Shown: positions 53,463 to 62,806 of the stretch, piece by piece
Numbering within the stretch: position 1 is the first letter of the stretch
How the letters are laid out: every line of letters starts with the position of its first letter
From: Leisingera daeponensis
Lineage (GTDB): Bacteria > Pseudomonadota > Alphaproteobacteria > Rhodobacterales > Rhodobacteraceae
Assembly: GCF_019801465.1 (NCBI RefSeq)
Contig: NZ_JAHVJA010000011.1
Span: 1 to 64,000 of the forward strand
DNA: 64,000 bases
Direction: 5' to 3'
Made by a program: the position numbers and the translations under genes
The notes under the pieces: generated by a model
Told to the model about the DNA's origin: nothing
The model's input: only the letters and a program-made list of their open reading frames with translations
Databases searched by the model: none

Positions 53463-54463
53463 GAGCGCGGCACCTCTGCCATGCGGGCCAGAATATCGAC
53501 GCCCTGCTGCTTCCAGAAATGCAGAAGGTCGATAAAGATCCAGTTCTCGGCCAGCTTGCCGCCATCCCGGCGGTAGATGTCGATCACCCGGAACTCGCCT
53601 GCCTTTTCCGATGCGGGCATGCCCATGAACCCGCCTGTCGGGCGGGCGGTGAAATTCGGCCAGCCGAAGAAGCCGCCGTAATGTCCCTCGGCCAGGCGGC
53701 AGATGTGCTTGGTCTTGGAACGATCTGTGAAGCCCGCGCGGAACGGCCCCGAGTGCTGCTTGGCATAGCGTCCGATCGTATAGGTGGCGCCGATCCCTGC
53801 CGGACCCCACCAGATCATGTCCTCGGCCCAGGTGCGGCGCAGCTCGTCCTCCAGGCTCAGCCCGCTTTTCCACTGCCCGAGGTCGGAGATCATCGCGTTG
53901 ATCGCAGCCAGGGTCTTTTCGCCCTCGTCCGCAGGCTGCGCATCGAACATCAGCCCGTCATGCGTCATCGGACCCGGCTGCACCAGATGCGCGGCGGTCT
54001 GGGGCGGGAACGGCTGCAAGCCTGCCTGCATCATCAGATGGGGGATGTCGAAGTACATCGCCGTTTCGGTGATCTTGCCGTCTTCGACCTTGTTGAACTC
54101 GCAATACCGCAGGAACGCCATCTTCCCGGTCGGTGCAATTCCCAGCCACGGCGCATCGAACAGCCCCATAAGATGCCCCATCGACACCACCCAGACAGAG
54201 TTAAAGCCGTCCATCTCATTGGCCCCGGCCATGAAAATGTCCTGCCTCCGCTGCATGTGCTTCAGCGCCGCGCGCAAGGGTTTCCAGAACACATCGGCAA
54301 CCGCTTCCGCACCCTGCTGCTCATTGAATGGATGGTAGCCGCGCCAGATATGATTCGAGGTGCAGTACCGTGCAAGCACCTCGCCTGCTTGCCCTGAATC
54401 CGACCTGTCGAGATCGGCGTAAAGGTTTCGGACCATTTGCTTTTCCACTGAAAAGTCAGGCAT
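53459..54463 (-). CDS. Tandem NTF2/SnoaL-like protein A
   Basis: This 334-aa protein has two NTF2-fold (SnoaL-like) halves. The first is at about residues 10-150 (HIWRGYHPFNEQQG...LFDAPWLGIAPTGKMAFLRYCEFNKVEDGKI). The second is at about 195-330 (WWGPAGIGATYTIGRY...GGFFGWPNFTARPTGGFMGMP...DGGKLAENWIFIDLLHFW). The fold includes cyclases, hydratases and isomerases; the substrate is unknown. It is divergent from the ABC operon, and its start codon lies 14 nt from a LacI-type operator. The start was set at ATG 54463, with AGGAG 10 nt upstream. Confidence 0.83.
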   Translation of the reverse strand: MPDFSVEKQMVRNLYADLDRSDSGQAGEVLARYCTSNHIWRGYHPFNEQQGAEAVADVFWKPLRAALKHMQRRQDIFMAGANEMDGFNSVWVVSMGHLMGLFDAPWLGIAPTGKMAFLRYCEFNKVEDGKITETAMYFDIPHLMMQAGLQPFPPQTAAHLVQPGPMTHDGLMFDAQPADEGEKTLAAINAMISDLGQWKSGLSLEDELRRTWAEDMIWWGPAGIGATYTIGRYAKQHSGPFRAGFTDRSKTKHICRLAEGHYGGFFGWPNFTARPTGGFMGMPASEKAGEFRVIDIYRRDGGKLAENWIFIDLLHFWKQQGVDILARMAEVPRS

Positions 54464-54476
54464 GGGAAGTTGCTCC

Positions 54477-54492
54477 TTGCATACGTCTGCAA
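54477..54492. promoter_or_regulatory. LacI-type operator 1
   Basis: TTGCATACGTCTGCAA: 16-bp palindrome TTGCA-N6-TGCAA with a central CG step, typical of LacI-family sites, next to the NTF2 gene A start. Confidence 0.8.
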
Positions 54493-54531
54493 AAAAGTCT
54501 TGCCAAAAAGTCACCTATAAGTCTACCCTCC

Positions 54532-54547
54532 TTGCAATCGTATGCAA
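54532..54547. promoter_or_regulatory. LacI-type operator 2
   Basis: TTGCAATCGTATGCAA, the same 16-bp form, 55 bp from operator 1 and 31 nt before the ABC ATPase start. One LacI tetramer could bind both and control the two divergent transcripts. Confidence 0.8.
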
Positions 54548-54578
54548 AATGCCCAGCCAAAGCTGTCAGGGGGAATAC

Positions 54579-55631
54579 ATGGCCGAGATACGACTACAGA
54601 ATGTTGGCAAGCGCTGGGGGTCATTCGTCGGCGTCGACAACTTTGACCTGACCATCGCCGACAAGGAGTTTCTGGTGCTGCTGGGGCCGTCGGGCTGCGG
54701 CAAGACAACCACCATGCGGATGATCGCCGGGCTGGAAGAGGCCACCGAGGGCGACATCCTGATCGACGGCCAGCGCGTCAACGACATGGAGCCCAAGGAC
54801 CGCGACGTGGCGATGGTGTTCCAGTCCTACGCGCTCTACCCCAACATGAACGTCTACGAGAACATCCGCTTTCCGCTGAAGGTGCGCGGCATCGACCCCA
54901 AGACTCATGACGAGAAAGTCCGCCGCGCCTCGGCGATGGTGGAACTGGACGACTTCCTGCACCGCAAGCCCGCGGAACTGTCCGGCGGCCAGCGCCAGCG
55001 CGTCGCCCTGGCCCGCGCCATCGTGCGCGAACCCAATGTCTTCCTGATGGACGAGCCGCTGTCGAACCTGGACGCCAAGCTGCGCGTTTCCACCCGCGCG
55101 CAGATCAAGAACCTCAGCCACGAGCTGGCGGTGACCACAATCTACGTGACCCATGACCAGATCGAGGCAATGACTCTGGCCGACCGCGTCGTGGTGATGA
55201 AAAAGGGCGTGGTGCAGCAGGTCGGCTCCCCGACCGAAATCTATGACAGCCCCGCCAACACCTTTGTCGCCAGCTTCATCGGAAACCCGGCGATGAACCT
55301 GATGGACGGACAGGTTCAGGGCGGCACCTTCCGCGCCAAGAATGTGGAAATCTCAGGGCTGAACGCGCCGGACGGCCCGCTCACGCTGGGTTTCCGGGCC
55401 GAGGACGCCAGCATCGCGGCACCCGGTGAGGGCCAGATCAACGCGCCGATCTACACGATGGAACTGCTGGGTGACGCAACGATGATCTCGGTGCGCGTCG
55501 GCGGGGCTCTCGTCTCGGTAAAGGCCGACAAGACCTTCCGGGCCGAAATCGGCCAGACGGTGTCGATCGCCGTACCGCAGGGCATTTGCCACCTGTTTGA
55601 CGGTCAAACCGGCGCGCGGATCGGGGGCTGA
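54579..55631 (+). CDS. ABC importer ATP-binding protein, UgpC/MsmK-like
   Basis: This 350-aa ATPase has Walker A (GPSGCGKTT, residues about 36-44), an intact LSGGQRQRVALARA signature, Walker B (VFLMDEPLSNLDAKLR) and a C-terminal TOBE/MalK-type regulatory domain. It energises the carbohydrate-type (CUT1) importer encoded by the next three genes. Start ATG after AGGGGGA. Confidence 0.95.
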   Translation: MAEIRLQNVGKRWGSFVGVDNFDLTIADKEFLVLLGPSGCGKTTTMRMIAGLEEATEGDILIDGQRVNDMEPKDRDVAMVFQSYALYPNMNVYENIRFPLKVRGIDPKTHDEKVRRASAMVELDDFLHRKPAELSGGQRQRVALARAIVREPNVFLMDEPLSNLDAKLRVSTRAQIKNLSHELAVTTIYVTHDQIEAMTLADRVVVMKKGVVQQVGSPTEIYDSPANTFVASFIGNPAMNLMDGQVQGGTFRAKNVEISGLNAPDGPLTLGFRAEDASIAAPGEGQINAPIYTMELLGDATMISVRVGGALVSVKADKTFRAEIGQTVSIAVPQGICHLFDGQTGARIGG

Positions 55632-55719
55632 ACGCCCCCTGCCGGCGCTACCGCCACTGCGGTCCACAGGACGGGCGCAAACCGCCTGCCTCAAATCCAG
55701 AAAAAACAGGGAGAATGAC

Positions 55720-56964
55720 ATGTTACTGAAAAGACTTGCTGCCGCATCGCTGTTTGCCGGGCTGATGGGCTCGGCGGCTTTTGCGGCCAACTGCGGCCCC
55801 GAGGGCCAGTCGATCCGCATTCTGGCGAGCGACTTCCCGGCAATCCACGCGGTGGTCGATGCGGCCCGGGCCAACTGCGGGGATGCCGCGGCGGAATTCA
55901 CCGCCAACCACACCACCGAGGCGCGCCAGATCATGAACGCGGCGCTGACGCCGAACCCCGCGGAATACACCTCGGTGATCCTCGCCAATGCCACGCTGAC
56001 CCAGCTGATGAACGACGGGCTGGTGCGGCCGCTGAACGACCTGGTGGAAAAATACAAGGACAGCATCCCGCCGAATGTTCTGATCACCATCGACGGCAAC
56101 GTGATGGCGGTTGCCTTCATGGCCAACTCGCAGCACCTGTTCTCGCGCAAGGACATCCTGGAGCAGGCCGGTGTCGACAGCATACCCGCATCCTATGAGG
56201 AGGTGCTGGAAGCGGCAGAGAAGATCCGCGCCGCGGGCATCATGGAACATCCCATCGCGATGAACCTGCAGACCGGCTGGAACGTGGGCGAAGTCTTCAA
56301 CATGATCTACCTCGGCCACGGCGGCGAGTTCTTCGCACCCGGCTCTGCCGAACCCTCGATCAACAATGAGCAAGGCATCGCCGCGCTGGAAACCATGAAG
56401 GCTCTGGCCGAATACGCCCACCCGGACCACCTGACCCATGCCTCCAACGAGACCCAGGGCCTGTGGGAATCCGGCCAGGCGGCGCTGGCCATCATGTGGG
56501 GCTCGCGCGGCGCGCCGATCCTGGATGACGAAGGCTCCACCGAGGAAGTGACCTCTAACACCGTCCTGTCCGCGGCCCCCACCGTCGGCGGCGGCTCGAT
56601 CCCGGCAGCCACCCTGTGGTGGGATGGCATCTCCATTGCCTCCAATGTCTCCGATGAAGAAGCCGAGGCAACCTTCGCCGCGCTGATCAGCGGCCTGACC
56701 CCCGAAATGGTGGCGGAGAACAACGACGACGCGGTCTGGCTTCTGCCCGGTTTCGAGCCTGGCCCGGCAGCGGCGGGCGTGGCCGGAACCGTGCAAGGCG
56801 GGGCCCGTCCCTACCCGATGATCCCGCAGATCGGCCTGCTGCACGCAGCGCTCGGCTCGGAACTGACCGACTTCCTGAAAGGCGGCGAAAGCGCCGAGCA
56901 GGCGCTGGCCGATGTCGAGACCGCTTACCGGACCTCGGCCAAGGAAGCCGGCTTCCTCAAGTAA
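55720..56964 (+). CDS. ABC importer solute-binding protein
   Basis: This 414-aa periplasmic binding protein has a signal peptide (MLLKRLAAASLFAGLMGSAA, cleavage near AFA-AN) and a family 1 solute-binding fold (SYEEVLEAAEKIRAAGI, GLWESGQAALAIMWGSRG). The family takes sugars, polyols and other small polar solutes; the ligand here is unknown. AGGGAG precedes the ATG. Confidence 0.93.
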   Translation: MLLKRLAAASLFAGLMGSAAFAANCGPEGQSIRILASDFPAIHAVVDAARANCGDAAAEFTANHTTEARQIMNAALTPNPAEYTSVILANATLTQLMNDGLVRPLNDLVEKYKDSIPPNVLITIDGNVMAVAFMANSQHLFSRKDILEQAGVDSIPASYEEVLEAAEKIRAAGIMEHPIAMNLQTGWNVGEVFNMIYLGHGGEFFAPGSAEPSINNEQGIAALETMKALAEYAHPDHLTHASNETQGLWESGQAALAIMWGSRGAPILDDEGSTEEVTSNTVLSAAPTVGGGSIPAATLWWDGISIASNVSDEEAEATFAALISGLTPEMVAENNDDAVWLLPGFEPGPAAAGVAGTVQGGARPYPMIPQIGLLHAALGSELTDFLKGGESAEQALADVETAYRTSAKEAGFLK

Positions 56965-56977
56965 ACCTCCCCGACTG

Positions 56978-57005
56978 GAGGGGGCTGCAGGCCCCCTCTC
57001 TTTTC
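56978..57005 (+). terminator. Intra-operon stem-loop after the binding-protein gene
   Basis: GAGGGGGC / GCCCCCTC stem with a 5-nt loop followed by TCTTTTCCC, 14 nt after the binding-protein stop and before the permease genes. Such hairpins often give partial termination or protect the upstream mRNA, raising binding protein over permease. Confidence 0.7.
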
Positions 57006-57031
57006 CCGGACAGAAGACTGAGACGCACGCC

Positions 57032-58063
57032 ATGAAGCACCGCACCTTTTTCTGGTTCATCCTGCCGACGCTATCCGCGATGATCCTCTTCATCGCGCTG
57101 CCCATCGTCTCGGTTTTCATCCAGTCGCTGTTTGTCGAGCACGAGCAGGTTCTGGTGGTCTCCGAGAGCTGCGGCCCGTTCGGCTGCACGCCCACGACCA
57201 CGGTCGACACCGCGGCCACAGCCGCACTGCAGGAAGAGCAGCCGCTGGGCCGGTTCAATGGGCTGAACACCTACATCAACCGCTCGCACCTGGCCTTCGC
57301 CGAGGTCGGCGAGGCCTGGCGCAACACGGAAACCTTCGGCGCGTTCTGGAAGCAGATCATCAACCTGCCCTTCTACCGCGCGCTGATCTTCACGCTGACT
57401 TACACGGCGGTTGTCACTCCGGTCGTTATCGCCCTTGGCCTGGCAATTGCAGTGGGCGTCAACAACCTGCCCCGCTTCCTCAAGGGTCCGTCGATCTTCA
57501 TCTCGCTGCTGCCGTTCCTTGTAACGCCTCTGGTCGGCTCGCTGATCCTGTTCTGGATGGTCGACAGCGACGGCGTCATCGGCGCCACCATCCAGCGGAT
57601 TTTCAACGATCCCTCGCTCAGCCTCAAGGCCTCCACTGCGCTGACCTGGACCATGCTGATCGTCTATGGCGTCTGGCACACCCTGCCGTTCAGCTTCATC
57701 ACCTTCTACGCAGGCCTCCAGACCGTGCCCGAGGACACCATGGAAGCGGCGATGATCGACGGCGCGTCGAAGTGGCAGCGCATGATCCACGTGATCGTGC
57801 CGCATCTGGCGCCGCTGATGTCCTTCGTGACGCTGATGCTCTTGATGGACAACTTCCGCGTCTTCGAGCCGATCGTCAGCTTCAAGGCCGAGGCCCACGC
57901 CACCTCGCTCAGCTGGATCATCTACAACGACCTGCGCGAAAGCGGCAATCCGCTCTACGGCTCGGCCGGGGCGACCTCGATGATGACCATCATCGGCGTT
58001 GTCATCCTGCTGACCCCGGTGCTGATCCGCACCTGGCGCGACTTCTCCCGCAAAGCACACTGA
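57032..58063 (+). CDS. ABC importer permease 1
   Basis: This 343-aa inner-membrane permease of the MalF type has first segment FFWFILPTLSAMILFIALPIV, an unusually long periplasmic insert (about residues 35-95, containing SCGPFGCTPTTTVDTAAT) and the EAA loop EAAMIDGASKWQRMIHVIVPH. Start ATG was placed after the hairpin; the frame upstream belongs to the binding-protein gene region. Confidence 0.92.
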   Translation: MKHRTFFWFILPTLSAMILFIALPIVSVFIQSLFVEHEQVLVVSESCGPFGCTPTTTVDTAATAALQEEQPLGRFNGLNTYINRSHLAFAEVGEAWRNTETFGAFWKQIINLPFYRALIFTLTYTAVVTPVVIALGLAIAVGVNNLPRFLKGPSIFISLLPFLVTPLVGSLILFWMVDSDGVIGATIQRIFNDPSLSLKASTALTWTMLIVYGVWHTLPFSFITFYAGLQTVPEDTMEAAMIDGASKWQRMIHVIVPHLAPLMSFVTLMLLMDNFRVFEPIVSFKAEAHATSLSWIIYNDLRESGNPLYGSAGATSMMTIIGVVILLTPVLIRTWRDFSRKAH

Positions 58064-58073
58064 GGGCACGATC

Positions 58074-58994
58074 ATGGCAACCAAGGCACAATCCCGCATC
58101 GCAGCCCCGGCAGTGAGCACGAAGTCCCGGACCCGCATCCAGCCGCTCACCGTGATCTCTCTGGCGCTCGTCGCGCTCTGGCTGATCATCGCTGCTTTCC
58201 CCTTCTTCTGGACCTTCTGGGGCAGCTTCAAGGTGCAGTCGGATTTCTTCTCCAAGACCGACTGGCAGAACGCCATCTACGGGGTCAACACGATCCGGCA
58301 GACCGGCAGCCCCTTCACCCTCGAAGGATATCACGGCGCCTGGGTGGACGAGGAATTCTGGCGCAATGTCATCAACTCCGGCATCGTGGTGTTCTTCACC
58401 GTGGTAATCTCGCTCACCTTCGGCACGCTTGGCGGCTACGCGCTCGCCCGTTCGGGGCGCCGCTATGCCTTCTGGCTGCTGATGGCCGCGCTGGTGTTCC
58501 GCGCCATGCCGCACATTACCCTTGTCTCGGGCTACCTGCTGCCGTTCTTCGAGTGGAACATCTGGGGCATCCTGCCGACCACCATCATCGTGCTGGTGGC
58601 GATCAACCAGCCTTTTACCCTGTGGATGCTGCACTCCTTCTTCCTCAACATCCCCAAGGACATGGACGAAAGCGCCATGGTCGACGGCTGCACCCGCTTC
58701 CAGGCCTTCCGCCACGTCATCATCCCGGTCATGTGGCCTGGCGTGATCACCACCGGCCTGTTCAGCTTCCTGCTGGCCTACAACGACTTCGCGGTGACCG
58801 CGATGCTGCTCAGCTCCGAGAATGAGACCATCATCCCCGCGATCAACAGCTTCCTCGGCACCACCCAGGTCGAAGGCAAGGTGATGTACGCCGTCGCCGC
58901 CGTGGTCTCCGCCACCGCCCCGCTGTTCGTGCTGATCCTGTTCTTCCAGCGCCAGATCGTCAGCGGACTGACCGCCGGCGCGGTGAAAGGGTGA
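58074..58994 (+). CDS. ABC importer permease 2
   Basis: This 306-aa MalG-type permease has six membrane segments, opening with VISLALVALWLIIAAFPFFW, and the EAA loop ESAMVDGCTRFQAFRHVIIP. It pairs with permease 1, 10 nt upstream. Confidence 0.93.
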   Translation: MATKAQSRIAAPAVSTKSRTRIQPLTVISLALVALWLIIAAFPFFWTFWGSFKVQSDFFSKTDWQNAIYGVNTIRQTGSPFTLEGYHGAWVDEEFWRNVINSGIVVFFTVVISLTFGTLGGYALARSGRRYAFWLLMAALVFRAMPHITLVSGYLLPFFEWNIWGILPTTIIVLVAINQPFTLWMLHSFFLNIPKDMDESAMVDGCTRFQAFRHVIIPVMWPGVITTGLFSFLLAYNDFAVTAMLLSSENETIIPAINSFLGTTQVEGKVMYAVAAVVSATAPLFVLILFFQRQIVSGLTAGAVKG

Positions 58995-59130
58995 TGAGCA
59001 GCGCCGCAAGACATAACGCCGTTGCGCGCCACCCGGCGCTCAACCGGATGCCAAGGGATTTTCTGACGGACGGCCGTCTCCTCCCCGTCTGATCACATCA
59101 TCCCTTGGCAACAAATTGAAGGAACAGAGC

Positions 59131-59661
59131 ATGAAAGGCTCCCGCCCCGAACAAGCCGTGCTGACCAAAGACACGGACCTGAGCAAGACCGAAGACACCC
59201 GCCGCGTGATCGAAAACATGGTGGACGGGCTGAACGACCACCGCATCAGCGACATCGGCGAATTCTTCTCCGAAGGCTTCCGCTGGATGGGCAACCAGGG
59301 CTGCGGCACCAAGACCGGCCTGCAGGAGTTCCAGGACAACTGGCAGCGCCCGTTCCAGGCCGCCTTCTCCGACAAGGTCTGCATCGACGAGGCCCGTCTC
59401 TACATGGGCGAATGGGCCGCCGCCTTCGGCCGCCAGGAGGCCACCCACAGCGGCACCTTCCTCGGCATCGAACCCACCGGCAAGCGTGTCGAGATCCGTT
59501 ACATGGACTTCTGGAAAGTCGTCGACGGCAAGATCGCCGACAACTGGGTGAACGTCGATTTTGCCCATGTCGCCGCCCAGCTCGGCGTTGATCTGTTCAA
59601 CGGCGAAGGCTGGGAAGCATTTGACCGCGGAGAGAAAACCCCTCCGCGCCCCGACAATTGA
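59131..59661 (+). CDS. NTF2/SnoaL-like protein B
   Basis: This 176-aa single NTF2-fold protein carries the cluster-specific pattern: [54 protein letters not shown] and LGVDLFN. The same blocks recur in proteins A and C. GAAGGA lies before the ATG; a TTG 15 nt upstream is less likely. It may be a cyclase, isomerase or hydrolase acting on the imported compound. Confidence 0.83.
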   Translation: MKGSRPEQAVLTKDTDLSKTEDTRRVIENMVDGLNDHRISDIGEFFSEGFRWMGNQGCGTKTGLQEFQDNWQRPFQAAFSDKVCIDEARLYMGEWAAAFGRQEATHSGTFLGIEPTGKRVEIRYMDFWKVVDGKIADNWVNVDFAHVAAQLGVDLFNGEGWEAFDRGEKTPPRPDN

Positions 59662-59671
59662 GGACCTGACC

Positions 59672-60985
59672 ATGACCATCGAATACCTGAAACGCGGCAA
59701 GCCCGAGGCCGACCGCGCCGAAGACGACGCCAAGACCCGCGCCGTGGTCGAAGCCACGCTGAAGGACATTGAAGCCCGCGGCGACGCCGCCGTGCGCGAG
59801 CTGAGCGAGAAATTCGACGACTACAGCCCCGAAAGCTTCCGCCTCAGCCAGCAGGAAATCGACGCGCTGATCGCCTCGCTGAGCGACCGCGAGCTGGAGG
59901 ACATCAAATTCGCGCAAAAGCAGGTGATGAATTTCGCCCAGGCGCAGCGCGACTCGATGCTGGACATCGAGGTGGAAACCCTGCCCGGCGTGATCCTCGG
60001 CCATAAGAACATCCCCGTGCAGTCGGTCGGCTGCTATGTGCCGGGCGGCAAATTTCCGATGGTTGCCTCGGCCCATATGTCGGTCGCCACCGCCAAGGTG
60101 GCAGGCGTGCCGCGCATCATCGCCTGCACCCCGCCGTTCCAGGGCAAGCCGAACGCGGCGGTGATTGCCGCGATGCACCTGGGCGGCGCCCATGAGATCT
60201 ACGTGATGGGCGGCATTCAGGCGGTCGGTGCCATGGCCATCGGCACCGAAACCATCGACCCCGTTCACATGCTGATCGGCCCCGGCAACGCCTTTGTCGC
60301 CGAAGCCAAACGCCAGCTGTTTGGCCGCGTCGGCATCGACCTGTTTGCAGGCCCGACCGAAACCATGGTGATCGCGGACGAGACCGCCGCCGATGCCGAG
60401 CTTTGCGCCACCGATCTGCTGGGCCAGGCCGAACACGGCTACAACTCTCCCTGCGTACTGCTGACCAACTCGCGCAAGCTGGCCGAGGAGACGCTGAGCG
60501 AGATCGACCGCCTGCTGGGCATCCTGCCGACCGCGGACACCGCCAAAGTCAGTTGGGAGGAATACGGCGAGGTGATCGTCTGCGACACCTACGACGAGAT
60601 GCTGCAGGTCGCCGATGACATCGCCTCCGAGCACGTGCAGGTGATGACCGACCGCGACGACTGGTTCCTGGAAAACATGACCTGCTACGGCGCGCTGTTC
60701 CTCGGGCCCCGCACCAATGTCTCCAACGGCGACAAGGTAATCGGCACCAACCACACCCTGCCGACCAAGAAGGCGGGCCGCTACACCGGCGGGCTTTGGG
60801 TGGGCAAGTTCCTGAAAACCCACAGCTATCAGAAAGTCACCACCGACGAGGCGGCGACCATGATCGGCGAGTACGGCTCTCGGCTCTGCATGCTCGAAGG
60901 CTTCGTCGGCCACGCCGAGCAGTGCAACATCCGCGTCCGCCGCTACGGCGGCAAGAACGTGCCTTACGGGACTGCAGCAGAATGA
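59672..60985 (+). CDS. HisD-family dehydrogenase, HpsN-like
   Basis: This 437-aa protein is of the histidinol dehydrogenase superfamily. Zinc ligands Gln252, His255, Asp354 and His414 and catalytic Glu320-His321 are kept ([29 protein letters not shown]). It is not a biosynthetic HisD: it sits in a catabolic ABC operon and resembles HpsN, the sulfopropanediol 3-dehydrogenase of roseobacters. The hps TRAP transporter genes are absent here, so another 1,2-diol or polyol may be the substrate (inference). It overlaps the next gene by 4 nt (ATGA). Confidence 0.87.
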   Translation: MTIEYLKRGKPEADRAEDDAKTRAVVEATLKDIEARGDAAVRELSEKFDDYSPESFRLSQQEIDALIASLSDRELEDIKFAQKQVMNFAQAQRDSMLDIEVETLPGVILGHKNIPVQSVGCYVPGGKFPMVASAHMSVATAKVAGVPRIIACTPPFQGKPNAAVIAAMHLGGAHEIYVMGGIQAVGAMAIGTETIDPVHMLIGPGNAFVAEAKRQLFGRVGIDLFAGPTETMVIADETAADAELCATDLLGQAEHGYNSPCVLLTNSRKLAEETLSEIDRLLGILPTADTAKVSWEEYGEVIVCDTYDEMLQVADDIASEHVQVMTDRDDWFLENMTCYGALFLGPRTNVSNGDKVIGTNHTLPTKKAGRYTGGLWVGKFLKTHSYQKVTTDEAATMIGEYGSRLCMLEGFVGHAEQCNIRVRRYGGKNVPYGTAAE

Positions 60986-62037
60986 CCACCGATACTCACA
61001 CCCGGAACAAGGCGCTGATCGCCCCGATGCGGGACGCGATGCGCGACTTCACCGAAAAAGGCGTGCGCGCCGCTCTGGAGGAGCTGATCGCGCCGGACGC
61101 GGTGGTGCATATGTGCCATCCCTTCGGCGACCTGACCGGGCCCGCGGAGCTCTATGACACCTGCTATGCGCCGCTGCTGAAGTCCATGCCGGACCTCGAG
61201 CGCCGCGACTGGATCGTCATGGGCGGGCGCACCGAGCACGGCGGCGACTGGATCGGCTGCGGCGGCCACTACTACGGCACTTTCGTGCGGCCCTGGCTGG
61301 ACATCCCTCCAACCGGCCATCTGACCCACATGCGCTACCACGAGTTCTACCGCCTCAAAGAAGGCCGCGTGGTGGAGATCCAGACCATCTGGGATATTCC
61401 CGAGGTGATGATGCAGGCAAAGGCCTGGCCGATGGCGCCCTCGCTCGGCCTCGAGTTCTGCATCCCTGGCCCGGCAACGCACGACGGCATTGTCCCAGGC
61501 CCCTGGGACGAGGACAAGTCGCAGACCTCCTGCAGCCGCATCGTCGACATGCTGGCCCACTTGAAGAAGCACCCGAGCCAGGGCGGCCCGGAAGTGATGG
61601 AGATGCCGAAATTCTGGCATGAGCGGATGAACTGGTACGGCCCTGCCGGCATCGGCACCGGCCGCGGCATCGCAGGCTTCCGCAACTGGCACCAGATCCC
61701 GTTCCTGAACGGCATGCCCGACCGCGGCCAGTACCTGGACGAGATCACCTATCACTTCTTCGGCGACGGCGAATACGCCGCGGTGACCGGCTGGCCCAAC
61801 ATGATCCAGACAGTCACCCACGACGGCTGGATGGGCATCGCCCCCTCGGGCCAGCGCATCACCATGCGCTCCTTGGATTTCTGGCGGCTGGAGAACGGCA
61901 AGATCCGCGAAAACTGGGTCACGGTGGACATTCTGGACGCCTACCGTCAGTTGGGCGTAGATGTCTTTGCCCGCCTGCGCGAGTTCAACAAGGCCCGCGT
62001 GGCTGGCGAAATCCCCTTCCCTGTCAGCGAGGTTTGA
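60982..62037 (+). CDS. Tandem NTF2/SnoaL-like protein C
   Basis: This 351-aa protein is made of two NTF2-fold halves. The first is at about residues 10-150 ([32 protein letters not shown]). The second is at about 205-345 ([19 protein letters not shown]...[21 protein letters not shown]...[21 protein letters not shown]...[10 protein letters not shown]). It is a paralogue of protein A at the other end of the locus. The start ATG overlaps the dehydrogenase stop, showing tight coupling. Confidence 0.84.
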   Translation: MTTDTHTRNKALIAPMRDAMRDFTEKGVRAALEELIAPDAVVHMCHPFGDLTGPAELYDTCYAPLLKSMPDLERRDWIVMGGRTEHGGDWIGCGGHYYGTFVRPWLDIPPTGHLTHMRYHEFYRLKEGRVVEIQTIWDIPEVMMQAKAWPMAPSLGLEFCIPGPATHDGIVPGPWDEDKSQTSCSRIVDMLAHLKKHPSQGGPEVMEMPKFWHERMNWYGPAGIGTGRGIAGFRNWHQIPFLNGMPDRGQYLDEITYHFFGDGEYAAVTGWPNMIQTVTHDGWMGIAPSGQRITMRSLDFWRLENGKIRENWVTVDILDAYRQLGVDVFARLREFNKARVAGEIPFPVSEV

Positions 62038-62038
62038 C

Positions 62039-62806
62039 ATGCCCACCTTCCCCAGCACCCCCAGTTTCAGCCTAAAGGGCAAGCGCGCCCTGGTTGCCGG
62101 CGCATCTTCCGGCATCGGAACGGCCTGCGCCGTGGCCTTGGCGGAACAGGGTGCTGAGGTCACTCTTGCAGCGCGCCGCACTGACGCGCTGCAGGACATC
62201 GCCGCGGAAATGACCGCCCGCGACTGGGTGGCGAAGGTGCTTCAACTGGATGTGGGCGACGTCGCCGCCACGGCAGAGGCGGTGGCGGCCAACGGGCCTT
62301 TCGACATCCTGGTGAACTCCGCCGGAACCGCCCGGCACGGCAAGGCGGTGGAGACCGCGCCGGAGGACTTCGACGCGGTAATGGATGTGAACGTCCGCGG
62401 CGCCTATTTCCTGACCCAGGCGGTGGCCAAGGGCCTGCTCGCGGCCGGCCGCCCAGGCTCGCTGATCAATATCTCCAGCCAGATGGGCCATGTCGGCGGC
62501 CGCGAGCGCGCGGTCTACTGCGCGTCGAAATTCGCGGTCGAGGGCTTCACCAAGGCGATGGCGCTGGAATTCGGCCCGCACAAGATCCGCGTCAACACGG
62601 TTTGCCCGACTTTCATCCTCACCGATCTGACCCGTCCGACGTTTGAAGACCCGGAAAAACGGGCCTGGGTGCTGGACAAGATCAAGCTCGGCCGCCCGGG
62701 CGAGGTCGAGGACATCATGGGGGCGGTGGCTTACCTCGCGTCCGACGCCGCTTCGCTGGTGACCGGCACCGCGCTGATGGTTGACGGCGGCTGGACGGCA
62801 GACTGA
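62039..62806 (+). CDS. Short-chain dehydrogenase/reductase
   Basis: This 255-aa classical SDR has the cofactor loop AGASSGIG, NSAG near residue 98, catalytic Ser in INISSQMG and Tyr/Lys in YCASK, and VDGGWTAD at the C-terminus. It probably oxidises or reduces an intermediate of the region J pathway. It starts right after protein C, and its stop overlaps the lacI start (TGATG). Confidence 0.94.
   Translation: MPTFPSTPSFSLKGKRALVAGASSGIGTACAVALAEQGAEVTLAARRTDALQDIAAEMTARDWVAKVLQLDVGDVAATAEAVAANGPFDILVNSAGTARHGKAVETAPEDFDAVMDVNVRGAYFLTQAVAKGLLAAGRPGSLINISSQMGHVGGRERAVYCASKFAVEGFTKAMALEFGPHKIRVNTVCPTFILTDLTRPTFEDPEKRAWVLDKIKLGRPGEVEDIMGAVAYLASDAASLVTGTALMVDGGWTAD

Noticed and set aside
59672-60985. 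Histidine biosynthesis HisD
   Set aside because: Catabolic operon context and HpsN-like features; no his biosynthesis genes nearby.
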